From: Planctomycetaceae bacterium TMED10
Lineage (GTDB): Bacteria; Planctomycetota; Planctomycetia; Pirellulales; UBA7805
Direction: 5' to 3'
NCBI GenBank assembly: GCA_002168195.1
Contig: NHBP01000019.1
Coordinates: forward strand, 63,800-86,044
DNA: 22,245 nucleotides
Below, in pieces: positions 15,017 through 22,245 of this stretch (positions are counted from its first letter, which is position 1; the number at the start of each line of letters is the position of its first letter). Made by a program: the position numbers and the translations under genes. The notes under the pieces were generated by a model. That model was not told the origin of the DNA and searched no databases. It saw only the letters and a list, made by a program, of their open reading frames with translations.

Positions 15017-17121
15017 CCTCGACTGCTCGTCTTCAGCGCGGCTGTATAACAAACCATCGAACGGAATCCGACCTCAAGCGATCGATGGCGAGGCATTGGC
15101 GGACCCTTTCCATCAGGGAAGATATCGTCCGAACCAGGTGCCGCTGTATCAAATAGTAATCGCCAGTCGAACGACCGCGATTTTGCAGGAAGCACAAACT
15201 CAAGATCCTGGTCCTCGGCATTGAAAAGAATCAATATATGCCGCCCACCCGAGTGTCCTTCTGTATCCCCCACGGCTCGCAAAAGGCAAGTCAACGTTTT
15301 TTCATCATTGTCCCAACAGACAGTTTCCCCGGTGAGGTCATACCAACTGACGTCGGGTAACTCACCAGGCTTGCGAGCCACACCCTGCAAGAAAGATTCC
15401 CGTCGCAGCGTCGGTTCGACTTTTCGGTACTCAATGAGTGTACGGGCAAATCGAACGAGTTCGGCATTCTCTTCAACGAGTGACCAATCAAACCAAGATA
15501 TTTTATTGTCTTGGCAGTAAGCATTATTGTTGCCAAATTGGGTACGACGACATTCGTCGCCAGAAACAATCATCGGAACACCCTGACTTACCAGTAGTGT
15601 TGCCAACATATTTTTTATTTGTCTTTGGCGCGTGACAGCAATATTTTCCTGGTCGGTCGGACCCTCAGCGCCGTAATTTGCACTGTGATTATTGTCGTCC
15701 CCGTCACGATTCCCCTCGCCATTGGCTTCGTTATGTTTTCGCGAATAGCTCACAAGATCATTCAGTGTAAATCCGTCATGAGAAGTCACAAAATTGATAC
15801 TGTGGTAAGGCTTGCGGCCGCCACATTCATAGAGATCGCTTGAGCCTGCCAGCCGAGTTGCCAATTTGCCGCGCAGCTGACTGTCACCACGCCAAAAACT
15901 CCGGACATCGTCGCGATATTGTCCATTCCATTCTGCCCATCGTAGATTCGCAAAAGTACCTACCTGATAGGCACCGGCCGCATCCCAGGCTTCCGCAATG
16001 ATTTTTGTGTCGGCCAACATGGGATCCTCGCCGATCATCTCAACAAGTGGCGGATTCGCAACAAGTTGACCGTTGCGATCACGACTCAAGATGGAGGCCA
16101 GGTCAAAGCGAAAGCCGTCGATATGGTAATTATGGACCCAATGCCGCAGGCAATTAAAAATCATTTCTCGGCAGATCGGGTGATTGCCATTGATTGTATT
16201 TCCGCAACCAGAATAATTTCTATAAAACCGCCCGCCGTTTTCCAGCATATAGTAGACGTGATTTTCCAACCCTTTGAAGCTGAGTGTTGGACCTAACTCA
16301 TTTCCTTCACACGTATGATTGAAGACCACATCCAAAATGACCTCGATCCCGGCCTGATGGAGTGCTTTAACCATTTGCTTGAACTCTTGGACTTGCGATC
16401 CGGGCTCCTGGCCTACGGCGTACCCTCGATGGGGAGCAAAAAAAGCCATGGGATCGTATCCCCAATAATTGGGGTGCTTCAAATCATTTCCGTGGCAATC
16501 TTTAATGGGGAATTCATGGATAGGCATTAATTCAATTGCGGTGACGCCGAGCGATTGGAGATAGGGAATTTTTTCGATCACGCCCAAATAGCTACCAGGA
16601 TGTTCGACTCCGCTTGTATCCGACTGCGTGAATCCACGAACATGCATTTCGTAGATGACAGTCTCGGAAAGATTGCGTCGTAAATGCCGGTCACCATCCC
16701 AGTCAAAGTCATCATCTATCACAACACATTTCGGCGGTCGAATAATTCCATCATCCGCTTGCAGGAAAGTTCCTGAAAGCGCACGGGAATAGGGATCGAT
16801 TAATCGAGCCGTCCCATCAAAGCGATGTCCCATCTCCGGTTCATAGGGACCATCCGCTTGCAGGTGGTAAAGTTGTCCGGGTGGAAGGTCAGGTACAAAA
16901 ATACTCCACACATCGCCCCAGCGATCAGATTCCGGATCGTAGTGGATGATGGCTGAGGGTTCGTGGTCCTCAATAGAGTCATAGAGGAGAACTCGCATTG
17001 CGGTTGCACTGCGACTGAAGACCGCGAATTGCACACCGCCATCATGAACAATCGCCCCATAGGGAAGCAGATGTGCGAACTGAAGCGCTGCAGAAGGCTT
17101 GGATTGAAGTGGCATAAGCAT
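15001..17121 (-). CDS. glgX: Glycogen debranching enzyme GlgX (GH13)
   Basis: A 706-residue isoamylase-type debranching enzyme hydrolysing alpha-1,6 branches of glycogen or limit dextrins in the cytoplasm. An N-terminal CBM48 domain (about 18-105) precedes the GH13 barrel. Catalytic residues are visible: nucleophile Asp340 in GFRFDLAS, acid/base Glu377 in IIAEAWD, and Asp449 in VTSHDG. GVTAIELMPIHEF and ILDVVFNHT, standard barrel blocks, are present. Length is normal. The start is ATG at 17121 with AGG 9 nt upstream; a second ATG two codons later is possible. No glycogen synthase or branching enzyme gene is adjacent. It is convergent with moeA and preceded by a 339-nt non-coding gap. Confidence 0.95.
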   Translation of the reverse strand: MLMPLQSKPSAALQFAHLLPYGAIVHDGGVQFAVFSRSATAMRVLLYDSIEDHEPSAIIHYDPESDRWGDVWSIFVPDLPPGQLYHLQADGPYEPEMGHRFDGTARLIDPYSRALSGTFLQADDGIIRPPKCVVIDDDFDWDGDRHLRRNLSETVIYEMHVRGFTQSDTSGVEHPGSYLGVIEKIPYLQSLGVTAIELMPIHEFPIKDCHGNDLKHPNYWGYDPMAFFAPHRGYAVGQEPGSQVQEFKQMVKALHQAGIEVILDVVFNHTCEGNELGPTLSFKGLENHVYYMLENGGRFYRNYSGCGNTINGNHPICREMIFNCLRHWVHNYHIDGFRFDLASILSRDRNGQLVANPPLVEMIGEDPMLADTKIIAEAWDAAGAYQVGTFANLRWAEWNGQYRDDVRSFWRGDSQLRGKLATRLAGSSDLYECGGRKPYHSINFVTSHDGFTLNDLVSYSRKHNEANGEGNRDGDDNNHSANYGAEGPTDQENIAVTRQRQIKNMLATLLVSQGVPMIVSGDECRRTQFGNNNAYCQDNKISWFDWSLVEENAELVRFARTLIEYRKVEPTLRRESFLQGVARKPGELPDVSWYDLTGETVCWDNDEKTLTCLLRAVGDTEGHSGGRHILILFNAEDQDLEFVLPAKSRSFDWRLLFDTAAPGSDDIFPDGKGPPMPRHRSLEVGFRSMVCYTAALKTSSRGHAGG

Positions 17122-17460
17122 CGAATGGTACCTACCGCAGACTGTTTCACAAACCGCATCTGACGCAAAAATGGTCCAGACCGGCCACGTTGTTTTTTAA
17201 AATTGGTGAATAAAAACAAAGAACATCCAATAAATACCACATTCTGCATCCGGAGCTGAGAAATCTTGGAATTTGTAAATATTTAGCGCGCAGGGACTTA
17301 TCGTAGACTTTGCTGGACATGACAGCCGGATCGACTGGAGAAGTTTCTCCGCTTACAGGATGCACGTGCCTGAATGGAAATGCGATAAAACCCTCATGCT
17401 TTCACCACATTTGAAGCTTGTTGAATCGCTTTCAGGACTCTTTCGGGCACGAGAAGCTTT
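17122..17460. other. Non-coding gap between hemB and glgX
   Basis: This 339-nt stretch is AT-rich in its first half and should hold the glgX promoter and the end of the hemB transcript. I see only a short hairpin (GGAGA-AGTT-TCTCC, 17337-17350) and an 8-bp palindrome GCACGTGC near 17362. No reading frame in it shows family features and no RNA gene is recognisable. Confidence 0.5.
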
Positions 17461-18483
17461 TTATTCGGCGGCCCAGCGTGCCACGTCCTTTGCGGCGTAC
17501 GTGACGATCAGATTCGCTCCGGCACGGTGCATGGCGATCAGCATCTCCAGCGTCACTGCTCGATGATCGATCCATCCTTGCTCGGCGGCAGCCTGAATCA
17601 TGCTGTATTCCCCCGAAACGTTGTAGGCAGCCAGAGGAACTCCCGGAAATCGATCCTTCACCTTCGTGATCACGTCCAAATAGGCGAGTGCAGGTTTGAT
17701 CATCACAATGTCGGCACCCTCCGCCAGATCAAGGGCGACTTCGCGCAGTGCTTGGCCAGCAGAGACGGCCGGATCCATTTGATGAGATCGGCGATCTCCG
17801 GAACTTGGTGCACTTTCCACTGCGTCACGAAATGGTCCATAAAAGCTACTCGCATATTTTGCGGCGTAACTCATGATCGGCACATGCGGATATCCACCAT
17901 CATCCAGGCCGCCTCGAATCGCTCCCACCATCCCATCAATCATCCCACTCGGGGCAACCATATCTGCTCCGGCCTCAGCATGGCTCAAAGCCTGGCGGGC
18001 AAGTAATTCCCGCGTTGCATCATTATCGACATCCATTTGCCCCGTGGTCTCCGATAGAACTCCACAATGCCCATGATCGGTATATTCACAAAAACATACA
18101 TCGGAAATAACTAAAATGTCCGGTGCAGCGACTTTTGCGGCGCGTAACGCTTGCTGGATAATTCCATCCGAGTTCAGGGAATCACAACCCTTGGCATCTT
18201 TCTCTGCGGGGATACCAAAGAGCATCACACCTCCGATGCCAAGCGCTTGTATCTCGGTTAGTTCTTCATGGAGTTGATCGATTGAAATCTGCGCATGTCC
18301 GGGCATGGAGGCAATCGGTTTACGGACCTTTGTGCCGCTACAAATAAAAAGTGGCAGAATCAATTTTGACGCGGAGACCTGGAATTCCTGAACCAGGGCG
18401 CGCACCGCTGGGAGATGGCGGAGTCGTCGCATCCGCGTTGTGGGAAAAGTCGCGGGAAAAGATGTGAGGTCGTCAGATTCCAT
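17461..18483 (-). CDS. hemB: Delta-aminolevulinic acid dehydratase (porphobilinogen synthase)
   Basis: A 340-residue enzyme condensing two 5-aminolevulinate molecules to porphobilinogen in tetrapyrrole synthesis. It is of the zinc-dependent type: the metal loop DVCFCEYTDHGHCG carries Cys130, Cys132 and Cys140. The active-site lysines are Lys209 (MSYAAKY) and Schiff-base Lys263 (VMIKPALAYLD). VAPSGMIDGMVGAIR and the C-terminal tyrosine region are also present, and length is normal. The start is ATG at 18483; the first 15 residues are poorly conserved and Met18 is a possible alternative. No other heme gene is adjacent. Confidence 0.97.
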   Translation of the reverse strand: MESDDLTSFPATFPTTRMRRLRHLPAVRALVQEFQVSASKLILPLFICSGTKVRKPIASMPGHAQISIDQLHEELTEIQALGIGGVMLFGIPAEKDAKGCDSLNSDGIIQQALRAAKVAAPDILVISDVCFCEYTDHGHCGVLSETTGQMDVDNDATRELLARQALSHAEAGADMVAPSGMIDGMVGAIRGGLDDGGYPHVPIMSYAAKYASSFYGPFRDAVESAPSSGDRRSHQMDPAVSAGQALREVALDLAEGADIVMIKPALAYLDVITKVKDRFPGVPLAAYNVSGEYSMIQAAAEQGWIDHRAVTLEMLIAMHRAGANLIVTYAAKDVARWAAE

Positions 18484-18557
18484 CTACTCAGTCTAAGTGG
18501 GAAAACGTAACGGAACAAGAATGTCAGCTTATTCCGGAAACAAAGATTCCTGAACGG

Positions 18558-18579
18558 GAAAATTCGTTGGCGAATGTTC
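18558..18579 (-). terminator. Weak hairpin downstream of the DUF4186 gene
   Basis: On the minus strand GAACATTCG-CCAA-CGAATTTTC forms a 9-bp stem with one mismatch and a 4-nt loop, about 19 nt after the DUF4186 stop and upstream of hemB. The T-run is partly inside the stem. It may separate the two transcripts; low confidence. Confidence 0.3.
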
Positions 18580-18597
18580 GGGTATTTCCGTTTTCAA

Positions 18598-18945
18598 CTA
18601 TCTTTCAAGCACCTGGGTCACATAGGTTGTCTGTGGATTATTTAAGGGTGCTCCTGGTGCTATCTCATGCCATTGAGACCCATGCCATTGAGAAAGGCAC
18701 CCCCAGCAGCAAGTGGCCGTAGCATGCTGCGCAACGAATACGGGATGCCCACGTCGCGGAGTCTGTGTTCCATCGTTCAACGGTTGCGCTGGTACAAGTC
18801 GCTTAACAATAAAATCCTTCGCATGCTCCAGAATGACGGGCAGCGTTTTTTCTTGGAGATCGCTTTTTTCAGCAGCTCTCAAGTGAAATTGACGGCGGCA
18901 CTTGGAGCGTTCCAGCGAGAGAAACAGGGTGTCCGGATCGCGCAA
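18598..18945 (-). CDS. DUF4186 family protein
   Basis: A 115-residue protein with the DUF4186 pattern: LERSKCRRQFHL, ILEHAKDFIVKRL, the invariant-looking GTQTPRRGHPVFVAQHATATCC, then C-x2-C-like Cys and WH residues that could bind metal. Function is unknown. I chose a TTG start at 18945 because it has a perfect AAGGAG (18957-18952) 6 nt upstream and gives the usual family N-terminus. The same frame runs open further upstream but has no ATG. Odd: the segment after the Cys cluster reads SQWHGSQWHE, encoded by a 15-bp tandem duplication (about 18666-18695). Removing one copy restores the usual family spacing, and the C-terminus (TTYVTQVLER) is shorter than I remember for the family. The long frame on the opposite strand is a shadow. 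Confidence 0.8.
   Translation of the reverse strand: MRDPDTLFLSLERSKCRRQFHLRAAEKSDLQEKTLPVILEHAKDFIVKRLVPAQPLNDGTQTPRRGHPVFVAQHATATCCWGCLSQWHGSQWHEIAPGAPLNNPQTTYVTQVLER
18666..18695. repeat. 15-bp tandem duplication inside the DUF4186 gene
   Basis: CATGCCATTGAGA occurs twice, 15 bp apart, as two near-identical tandem units. It is a multiple of three, so the reading frame is kept and five residues (SQWHG-like) are repeated. Confidence 0.8.
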
Positions 18946-18951
18946 AAACGG

Positions 18952-18957
18952 CTCCTT
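18952..18957 (-). promoter_or_regulatory. Ribosome binding site deciding the DUF4186 TTG start
   Basis: A full AAGGAG on the minus strand, 6 nt before the TTG at 18945. It is the strongest Shine-Dalgarno in this part of the window and the reason for choosing a non-ATG start. Confidence 0.6.
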
Positions 18958-19040
18958 ATCGCCGAATGCCAAGCCTGTTTCGGCAGTAACCGTGGGCCGC
19001 GCCAATTCGCTACAGTGACTGAAAGGTGCGTTGGTTATGT

Positions 19041-19071
19041 TGGTGCAGCGCGTGCTACCCGCGCTGCACCA
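19041..19071 (-). terminator. 12-bp perfect hairpin after the PEPCK gene
   Basis: TGGTGCAGCGCG (19041-19052) and CGCGCTGCACCA (19060-19071) pair perfectly around a 7-nt loop, 31 nt after the PEPCK stop. It is GC-rich and very stable, but no T-run follows on the minus strand. Best read as the end of the PEPCK transcript or a 3' stabilising structure. Confidence 0.55.
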
Positions 19072-19083
19072 TCATGGTTCACT

Positions 19084-19104
19084 GTCACGACTTTTGTCAC
19101 GACT
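19084..19104. repeat. Short direct repeat at the PEPCK stop codon
   Basis: GTCACGACT occurs at 19084-19092 and again at 19096-19104, a 12-bp period, with the second copy overlapping the TAG stop. It may be a chance or slippage product. Confidence 0.5.
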
Positions 19105-21031
19105 AGCCGCAATATTCCGCGACCCGCTTCTTGAAGGCTTCGTGCTCATCCCAGATCGCCTGGGGAAGTTTCTTGGGAGCGCCTCGACCTTCACTACCGC
19201 TTTCCAAGCCGTTCTCGAGTTCGTTGAGCCATCCTTCGCGGTTGTCAACTTCACTCTTGAGGGCCGCTTTGTCGGGAACGAGAATCTCTGCAAGTTGCTC
19301 GGTGGTCGTGGTGTATTTGAGCCCGCTGATGTCGATATTTTCCGGATTGGGAACAAGACCAATGGGGGTTTCCACCCACGTGTCCTTGCCGTCGAGTTGG
19401 CGGACAGCAGCATCGAGGACGCGGTAGTTTGCTCCAAAGCCATCCCAGATAAAATTCCCGTCGTCGTCGCGACGGAACCAGTTGACGCTGAACACTGCAG
19501 GAGGGTTTGGCGTCTTCTCAGGGATTTCCAGCCACTTCTGGGCGTAGTCACTCACGTTGAAAGCAATGAAGGGGCGGTTCGCCATCGGATCATAGCGGGG
19601 CTTCTGCCCAACTGCAGCTGCGGTAGGCTCGCTGAACTGGCACAAGGCGTGATACACGGCCTCGTTCCAGGAGCGGGCACGGCTGATGAGGGGATGCAAC
19701 TTGCTTGAGCGTCCTCCGATGAGGGCAACGTCTAGTGGCACTCCTTCGTTATTATTGTAGTCCGAGTCCAAGTGCGGCACGTTGCGGATGGGCATCGTAA
19801 CGCGGGCGTTTTTCTGATCCTTCTCCTCGTCCGACGCGCTGATTTGATCGCCGAGCCAGTTCCAGGTTGTAATCCCCTCACCCTGCGGGAAGTCTTCTCC
19901 ACTTTCACTCCACCACACCCGCTTGCTCCCGTTGTTATCGACGAGAACCTGGTTGGTGAAGATCGGCCCTCCTTCACAGTCCTGGACTTCAGGCTTGGGA
20001 TTGCGTAGCGCTTCCATGAGCATTTTATTGGCAAAGTCACTCATGCCTTTGGTGACGCCGAACATGCCGGCTTCAATGTTGTTCACATAGAGCCTGCCAT
20101 CCCCCTTCTTGGTAGCACCGCCAATGATATCGTCGCCAAGCGTAAAGACTTCTTTGTCGGCCATCGGGCCCTCTGCAACACCAGTGGCAATATTGGTCTT
20201 TCCGCACATACTCGGGAAGGCGGCACCGAAGTGAACGCGACGGTCGCCGTAATTGATGCCAAACAGCGCCATGTGTTCAACGAGTTCAATTCCGACGTCT
20301 TCGTCGGGCTGGGATTTTTTCTGGGCGTTCTCGAGCGCCTGAATACCGACAAGCCGCAGGCCGAAAATCTTCTTGGGCCCAAGAGCGTTTCCGCCGTAAT
20401 CGCTGTTGATCGTGCGACAGTAGAGTTCCTTCGGGAAGTGCGTGATCCACCGATCTTCCTTATTCAGCGTTCCATAGCTGTGCGTGATCCGTGGAAAGCG
20501 AGGCTGCTTTTCCAGGATACGCCAACCATCCTGCAGATTACTCATTCGGTAAAGGTTGCAGACAACGTTCGCGCTATCGGTCAGTTGCACACCGGCAGTG
20601 GCAAACTGGCTATCAGCAGGGTTGGTGACAAACGGCACCACATACATGGTGCGTCCCTTCATGGTCCCGTCAAAGAGTTTGTCGAGCTTGCCGTGCATCT
20701 CGGCCGGATCAACCCAGAAGTTCAGTGGGCCTGCGTCGACGGGGTCCTCCGTGCATATGACCGTACGTTCTTCAACGCGAGCGACATCATTTTTGTCGCT
20801 TCGGGCATAAAAACAACGCTTGCCGTACTCATCCTCGTCAAGACGCGTGTAGGCACCCGCGGCCTCCAATGCATTTTCCAGTTTAATAATCTGATCCGCT
20901 TTACCGGTGATGATTTCGACCGCATCGGGTTTGCATAGATCGGCTTCTTTTCGGACCCAATCTTGCATATGTTCGGGAAGGGATGCGATTGTCGATTCAA
21001 TAGCGTCGGAGAGTGTAGTTTGAGGAGTCAT
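19103..21031 (-). CDS. pckG: Phosphoenolpyruvate carboxykinase (GTP)
   Basis: A 642-residue cytoplasmic enzyme converting oxaloacetate plus GTP to PEP and CO2, linking the TCA cycle to gluconeogenesis. The GTP-type P-loop is AAFPSMCGKTN (270-280) with the hyper-reactive Cys276 and Lys278. LGDDIIGG (near 298-305) gives the metal and nucleotide region, and DYGGNALGPKKIFGLR the substrate region. A NWFRRDDDGNFIWDGFGAN block precedes the C-terminus. Length is typical. The gene is richer in G+C and more codon-biased than its neighbours, as expected for a highly expressed gene, which also creates long false frames on the other strand. The start is ATG at 21031 with only a weak purine-rich site upstream. 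Confidence 0.97.
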   Translation of the reverse strand: MTPQTTLSDAIESTIASLPEHMQDWVRKEADLCKPDAVEIITGKADQIIKLENALEAAGAYTRLDEDEYGKRCFYARSDKNDVARVEERTVICTEDPVDAGPLNFWVDPAEMHGKLDKLFDGTMKGRTMYVVPFVTNPADSQFATAGVQLTDSANVVCNLYRMSNLQDGWRILEKQPRFPRITHSYGTLNKEDRWITHFPKELYCRTINSDYGGNALGPKKIFGLRLVGIQALENAQKKSQPDEDVGIELVEHMALFGINYGDRRVHFGAAFPSMCGKTNIATGVAEGPMADKEVFTLGDDIIGGATKKGDGRLYVNNIEAGMFGVTKGMSDFANKMLMEALRNPKPEVQDCEGGPIFTNQVLVDNNGSKRVWWSESGEDFPQGEGITTWNWLGDQISASDEEKDQKNARVTMPIRNVPHLDSDYNNNEGVPLDVALIGGRSSKLHPLISRARSWNEAVYHALCQFSEPTAAAVGQKPRYDPMANRPFIAFNVSDYAQKWLEIPEKTPNPPAVFSVNWFRRDDDGNFIWDGFGANYRVLDAAVRQLDGKDTWVETPIGLVPNPENIDISGLKYTTTTEQLAEILVPDKAALKSEVDNREGWLNELENGLESGSEGRGAPKKLPQAIWDEHEAFKKRVAEYCG

Positions 21032-21113
21032 TTTCTTTCAATCGTTGTTATCGGTTGGGATGCACTGAAATTTGAATTGGTCCACGCGTTGAAATGTAAA
21101 AAACGAGCTATCG

Positions 21114-21141
21114 ATTATAAAAATTTATCGGTTTGTGTACA
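21114..21141 (-). promoter_or_regulatory. pckG: Predicted promoter of the PEPCK gene
   Basis: On the minus strand, TGTACA (21141-21136) and a perfect TATAAT (21119-21114) are 16 nt apart, giving a leader of roughly 75 nt. The -35 matches consensus at four of six positions. A sigma70-type promoter read by eye. Confidence 0.5.
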
Positions 21142-21176
21142 GCGGCCATGAAATGGGCCTCAGCTAGAGAACCTGA

Positions 21177-21196
21177 GTGCTTTTGAGAAAAAGCAC
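21177..21196 (-). terminator. Hairpin downstream of the CHAT-domain gene
   Basis: GTGCTTTT-GAGA-AAAAGCAC: an 8-bp perfect stem with a 4-nt loop about 41 nt after the CHAT gene stop and upstream of the PEPCK promoter. There is no T-run beyond the stem, so its strength as a terminator is uncertain. Confidence 0.45.
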
Positions 21197-21237
21197 GCGA
21201 GGGCATTCGTAAAAATGGACCAGAAGTGCCGGAATTT

Positions 21238-22245
21238 TTATTCGCCGTCTTCGGCAGCATTCGGGAATGCCAAGTCCTGCGGCGGCTCTTTTTTAGCGCC
21301 AATGACCGGATCGCCCGGATCGATCAGCAGAAAACCGCTCCAGAAAAAAGGGTGCCCCCCCGTTACGTCCGGTCCTTCGGGATCCGCTTGCACGCGCGGT
21401 TCACTATCGTGATCGACTGGTGTTTGATCGACGATTTGTATGGCTCGCTGCCACGCATCAGCGGCTGAAGTGTTCGGCAACTCCTGAATGAATTCCTTCA
21501 ATAAATCCGCTGCCATTCGGCCTCCGGTGCGCCACCGACTCAGCAGAAGCGTTCGACTACCTGCGCCGAGCAAGCCCATGCTTGTCAGGAAGAGTTCATC
21601 CCCAACGCGATTGATCCCCTTGATTTTCATCTTTTTCAAAGCATTTTCGGCCGGCGTGTGAAAACCCGGTAGGACGATTACATCGGGACTGTGCCAGGGA
21701 ATCACAAGCCAGTCCTGGATTGTGGATCCCTCCTTTCCACGATCGACTTGCAGTGGCGCCAGATAGAGGGGACTCTGGCTGCCGTTATCGAGGTCATCCC
21801 AAACGAGAAGTCCATCTAACAGGCTTACAAAGGTGTGCCCATGCGTTTTAAACGATTGGCCAACCACGTTGGATTTTGGTACCAACTTGCTGACTTCACT
21901 GGTGACTCTCTCTGCCAATTTCGTATCTTCACCCGGGTAGAGTTGTCCCTGTACAATCGCCCAGTCACCCGATTGTTTTCGGCCACGCCCATCTCCCTCG
22001 GATAGTCCGAGCGTGGGAGAGTAACGGATTCGGGTCTCTGAGAGTAAAGTCGACTCGTTTTGGCTCACGGGGAGCACTTCAAACGGCACATACCAATAAA
22101 AGTGATCTGGAACGATGGTTAAATCGGTAATATTTTTTCCAAGATCTATCTTCGCCCCTTTTGTCAGCGATTGAATGAGTTTCCGGGCTGGCTGCTGCCA
22201 CCGGTTTGCCGCGATATCAGAGAGTTTAATCGCACTATTCGCCTC
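21238..22245 (-). CDS. CHAT-domain protein, C-terminal part (cut by right edge), probably inactive
   Basis: The last 335 codons of a caspase-like CHAT-domain protein; the N-terminus (often TPR repeats) is off the right edge, and the frame is open through the boundary. Landmarks: TIVPDHFYWYVPFEVLPV matches the CHAT entry block; FKTHGHTFVS may be the His region; PDVIVLPGFHTP is where the catalytic Cys block (LSACxT) should be; SRTLLLSRWRTGGRMAADLL matches the post-Cys block; and HPFFWSGFLLIDPG is the usual end. The Cys position reads Phe, so protease activity is probably lost while the fold remains (inference). A polar tail of about 25 residues follows. CHAT proteins are often partners in bacterial signalling, defence or cell-death systems; no such partner is visible here. 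Confidence 0.82.
   Translation of the reverse strand, partial: EANSAIKLSDIAANRWQQPARKLIQSLTKGAKIDLGKNITDLTIVPDHFYWYVPFEVLPVSQNESTLLSETRIRYSPTLGLSEGDGRGRKQSGDWAIVQGQLYPGEDTKLAERVTSEVSKLVPKSNVVGQSFKTHGHTFVSLLDGLLVWDDLDNGSQSPLYLAPLQVDRGKEGSTIQDWLVIPWHSPDVIVLPGFHTPAENALKKMKIKGINRVGDELFLTSMGLLGAGSRTLLLSRWRTGGRMAADLLKEFIQELPNTSAADAWQRAIQIVDQTPVDHDSEPRVQADPEGPDVTGGHPFFWSGFLLIDPGDPVIGAKKEPPQDLAFPNAAEDGE

Noticed and set aside
16800..17249. 149-codon minus-strand frame over the glgX start
   Set aside because: It mostly overlaps the CBM48-encoding part of glgX in another frame and has no domain features.
17147..17365. Possible 72-residue gene in the gap upstream of glgX
   Set aside because: No ribosome site, no recognisable motif and AT-rich promoter-like sequence; more likely a chance frame.
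18667..19134. 155-codon plus-strand reading frame
   Set aside because: It is antisense to the DUF4186 gene and the PEPCK hairpin and has no recognisable motif.
19031..20938. Long plus-strand frames (225 and 235 codons) opposite the PEPCK gene
   Set aside because: They arise from the strong codon bias of the highly expressed PEPCK gene; their translations look like shadow sequence.
1..22245. tRNA, rRNA, riboswitch, CRISPR or transposon
   Set aside because: No cloverleaf, repeat-spacer array, terminal inverted repeat or transposase was seen on either strand while reading by eye; a covariance-model scan was not possible.

Overview
The window looks like a chromosomal segment of a planctomycete, probably near the Pirellulaceae. 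This is inferred from the gene set and from protein styles (membrane pseudo-GspE/PilT/CvpA group, GTP-type PEPCK, class II-like photolyase, MerR regulator with a B12-like domain); no rRNA or marker gene is present to prove it. Coding density is high, base composition is moderate, and most genes lie on the minus strand. I saw no tRNA, rRNA, insertion sequence, CRISPR array or prophage.

Region 1 (1-8169) is the most interesting. A single minus-strand gene string starts at a MerR-type regulator (6512) and runs through a COG2907 flavoprotein, a DUF1365 protein, a cyclopropane-fatty-acid-synthase-like methyltransferase, a DUF1295 membrane protein, a second methyltransferase resembling plant coclaurine N-methyltransferase, and the start of a class II-like photolyase cut by the left edge. 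Divergent from the regulator is an SRPBCC-TIGR01777 epimerase. In other bacteria, relatives of these genes form light- or singlet-oxygen-induced regulons (LitR/CarH or RpoE-ChrR) that repair DNA and modify membrane fatty acids, including furan fatty acid synthesis. Here the regulator keeps the fold of the B12 photoreceptors but appears to have lost the cobalamin-ligating His, and the full-length CFA-like enzyme has lost two of the bicarbonate-site residues of true cyclopropane synthases.

Region 2 (8170-13543, minus) holds hisF, an intact PilT-type ATPase, a membrane-anchored GspE-like protein that has lost Walker A, Walker B and the His box, a CvpA-like protein and a small membrane protein of unknown function. 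The last four are tightly packed, with 1-nt and 4-nt overlaps, and look like one operon.

Region 3 (13763-22245) is mostly metabolism: moeA (plus), then on the minus strand glgX, hemB, a small DUF4186 gene with a TTG start and an in-frame 15-bp tandem duplication, GTP-dependent PEP carboxykinase, and the C-terminal part of a CHAT-domain protein cut by the right edge, whose catalytic Cys appears replaced. Several inverted repeats lie between these genes and probably end transcripts.
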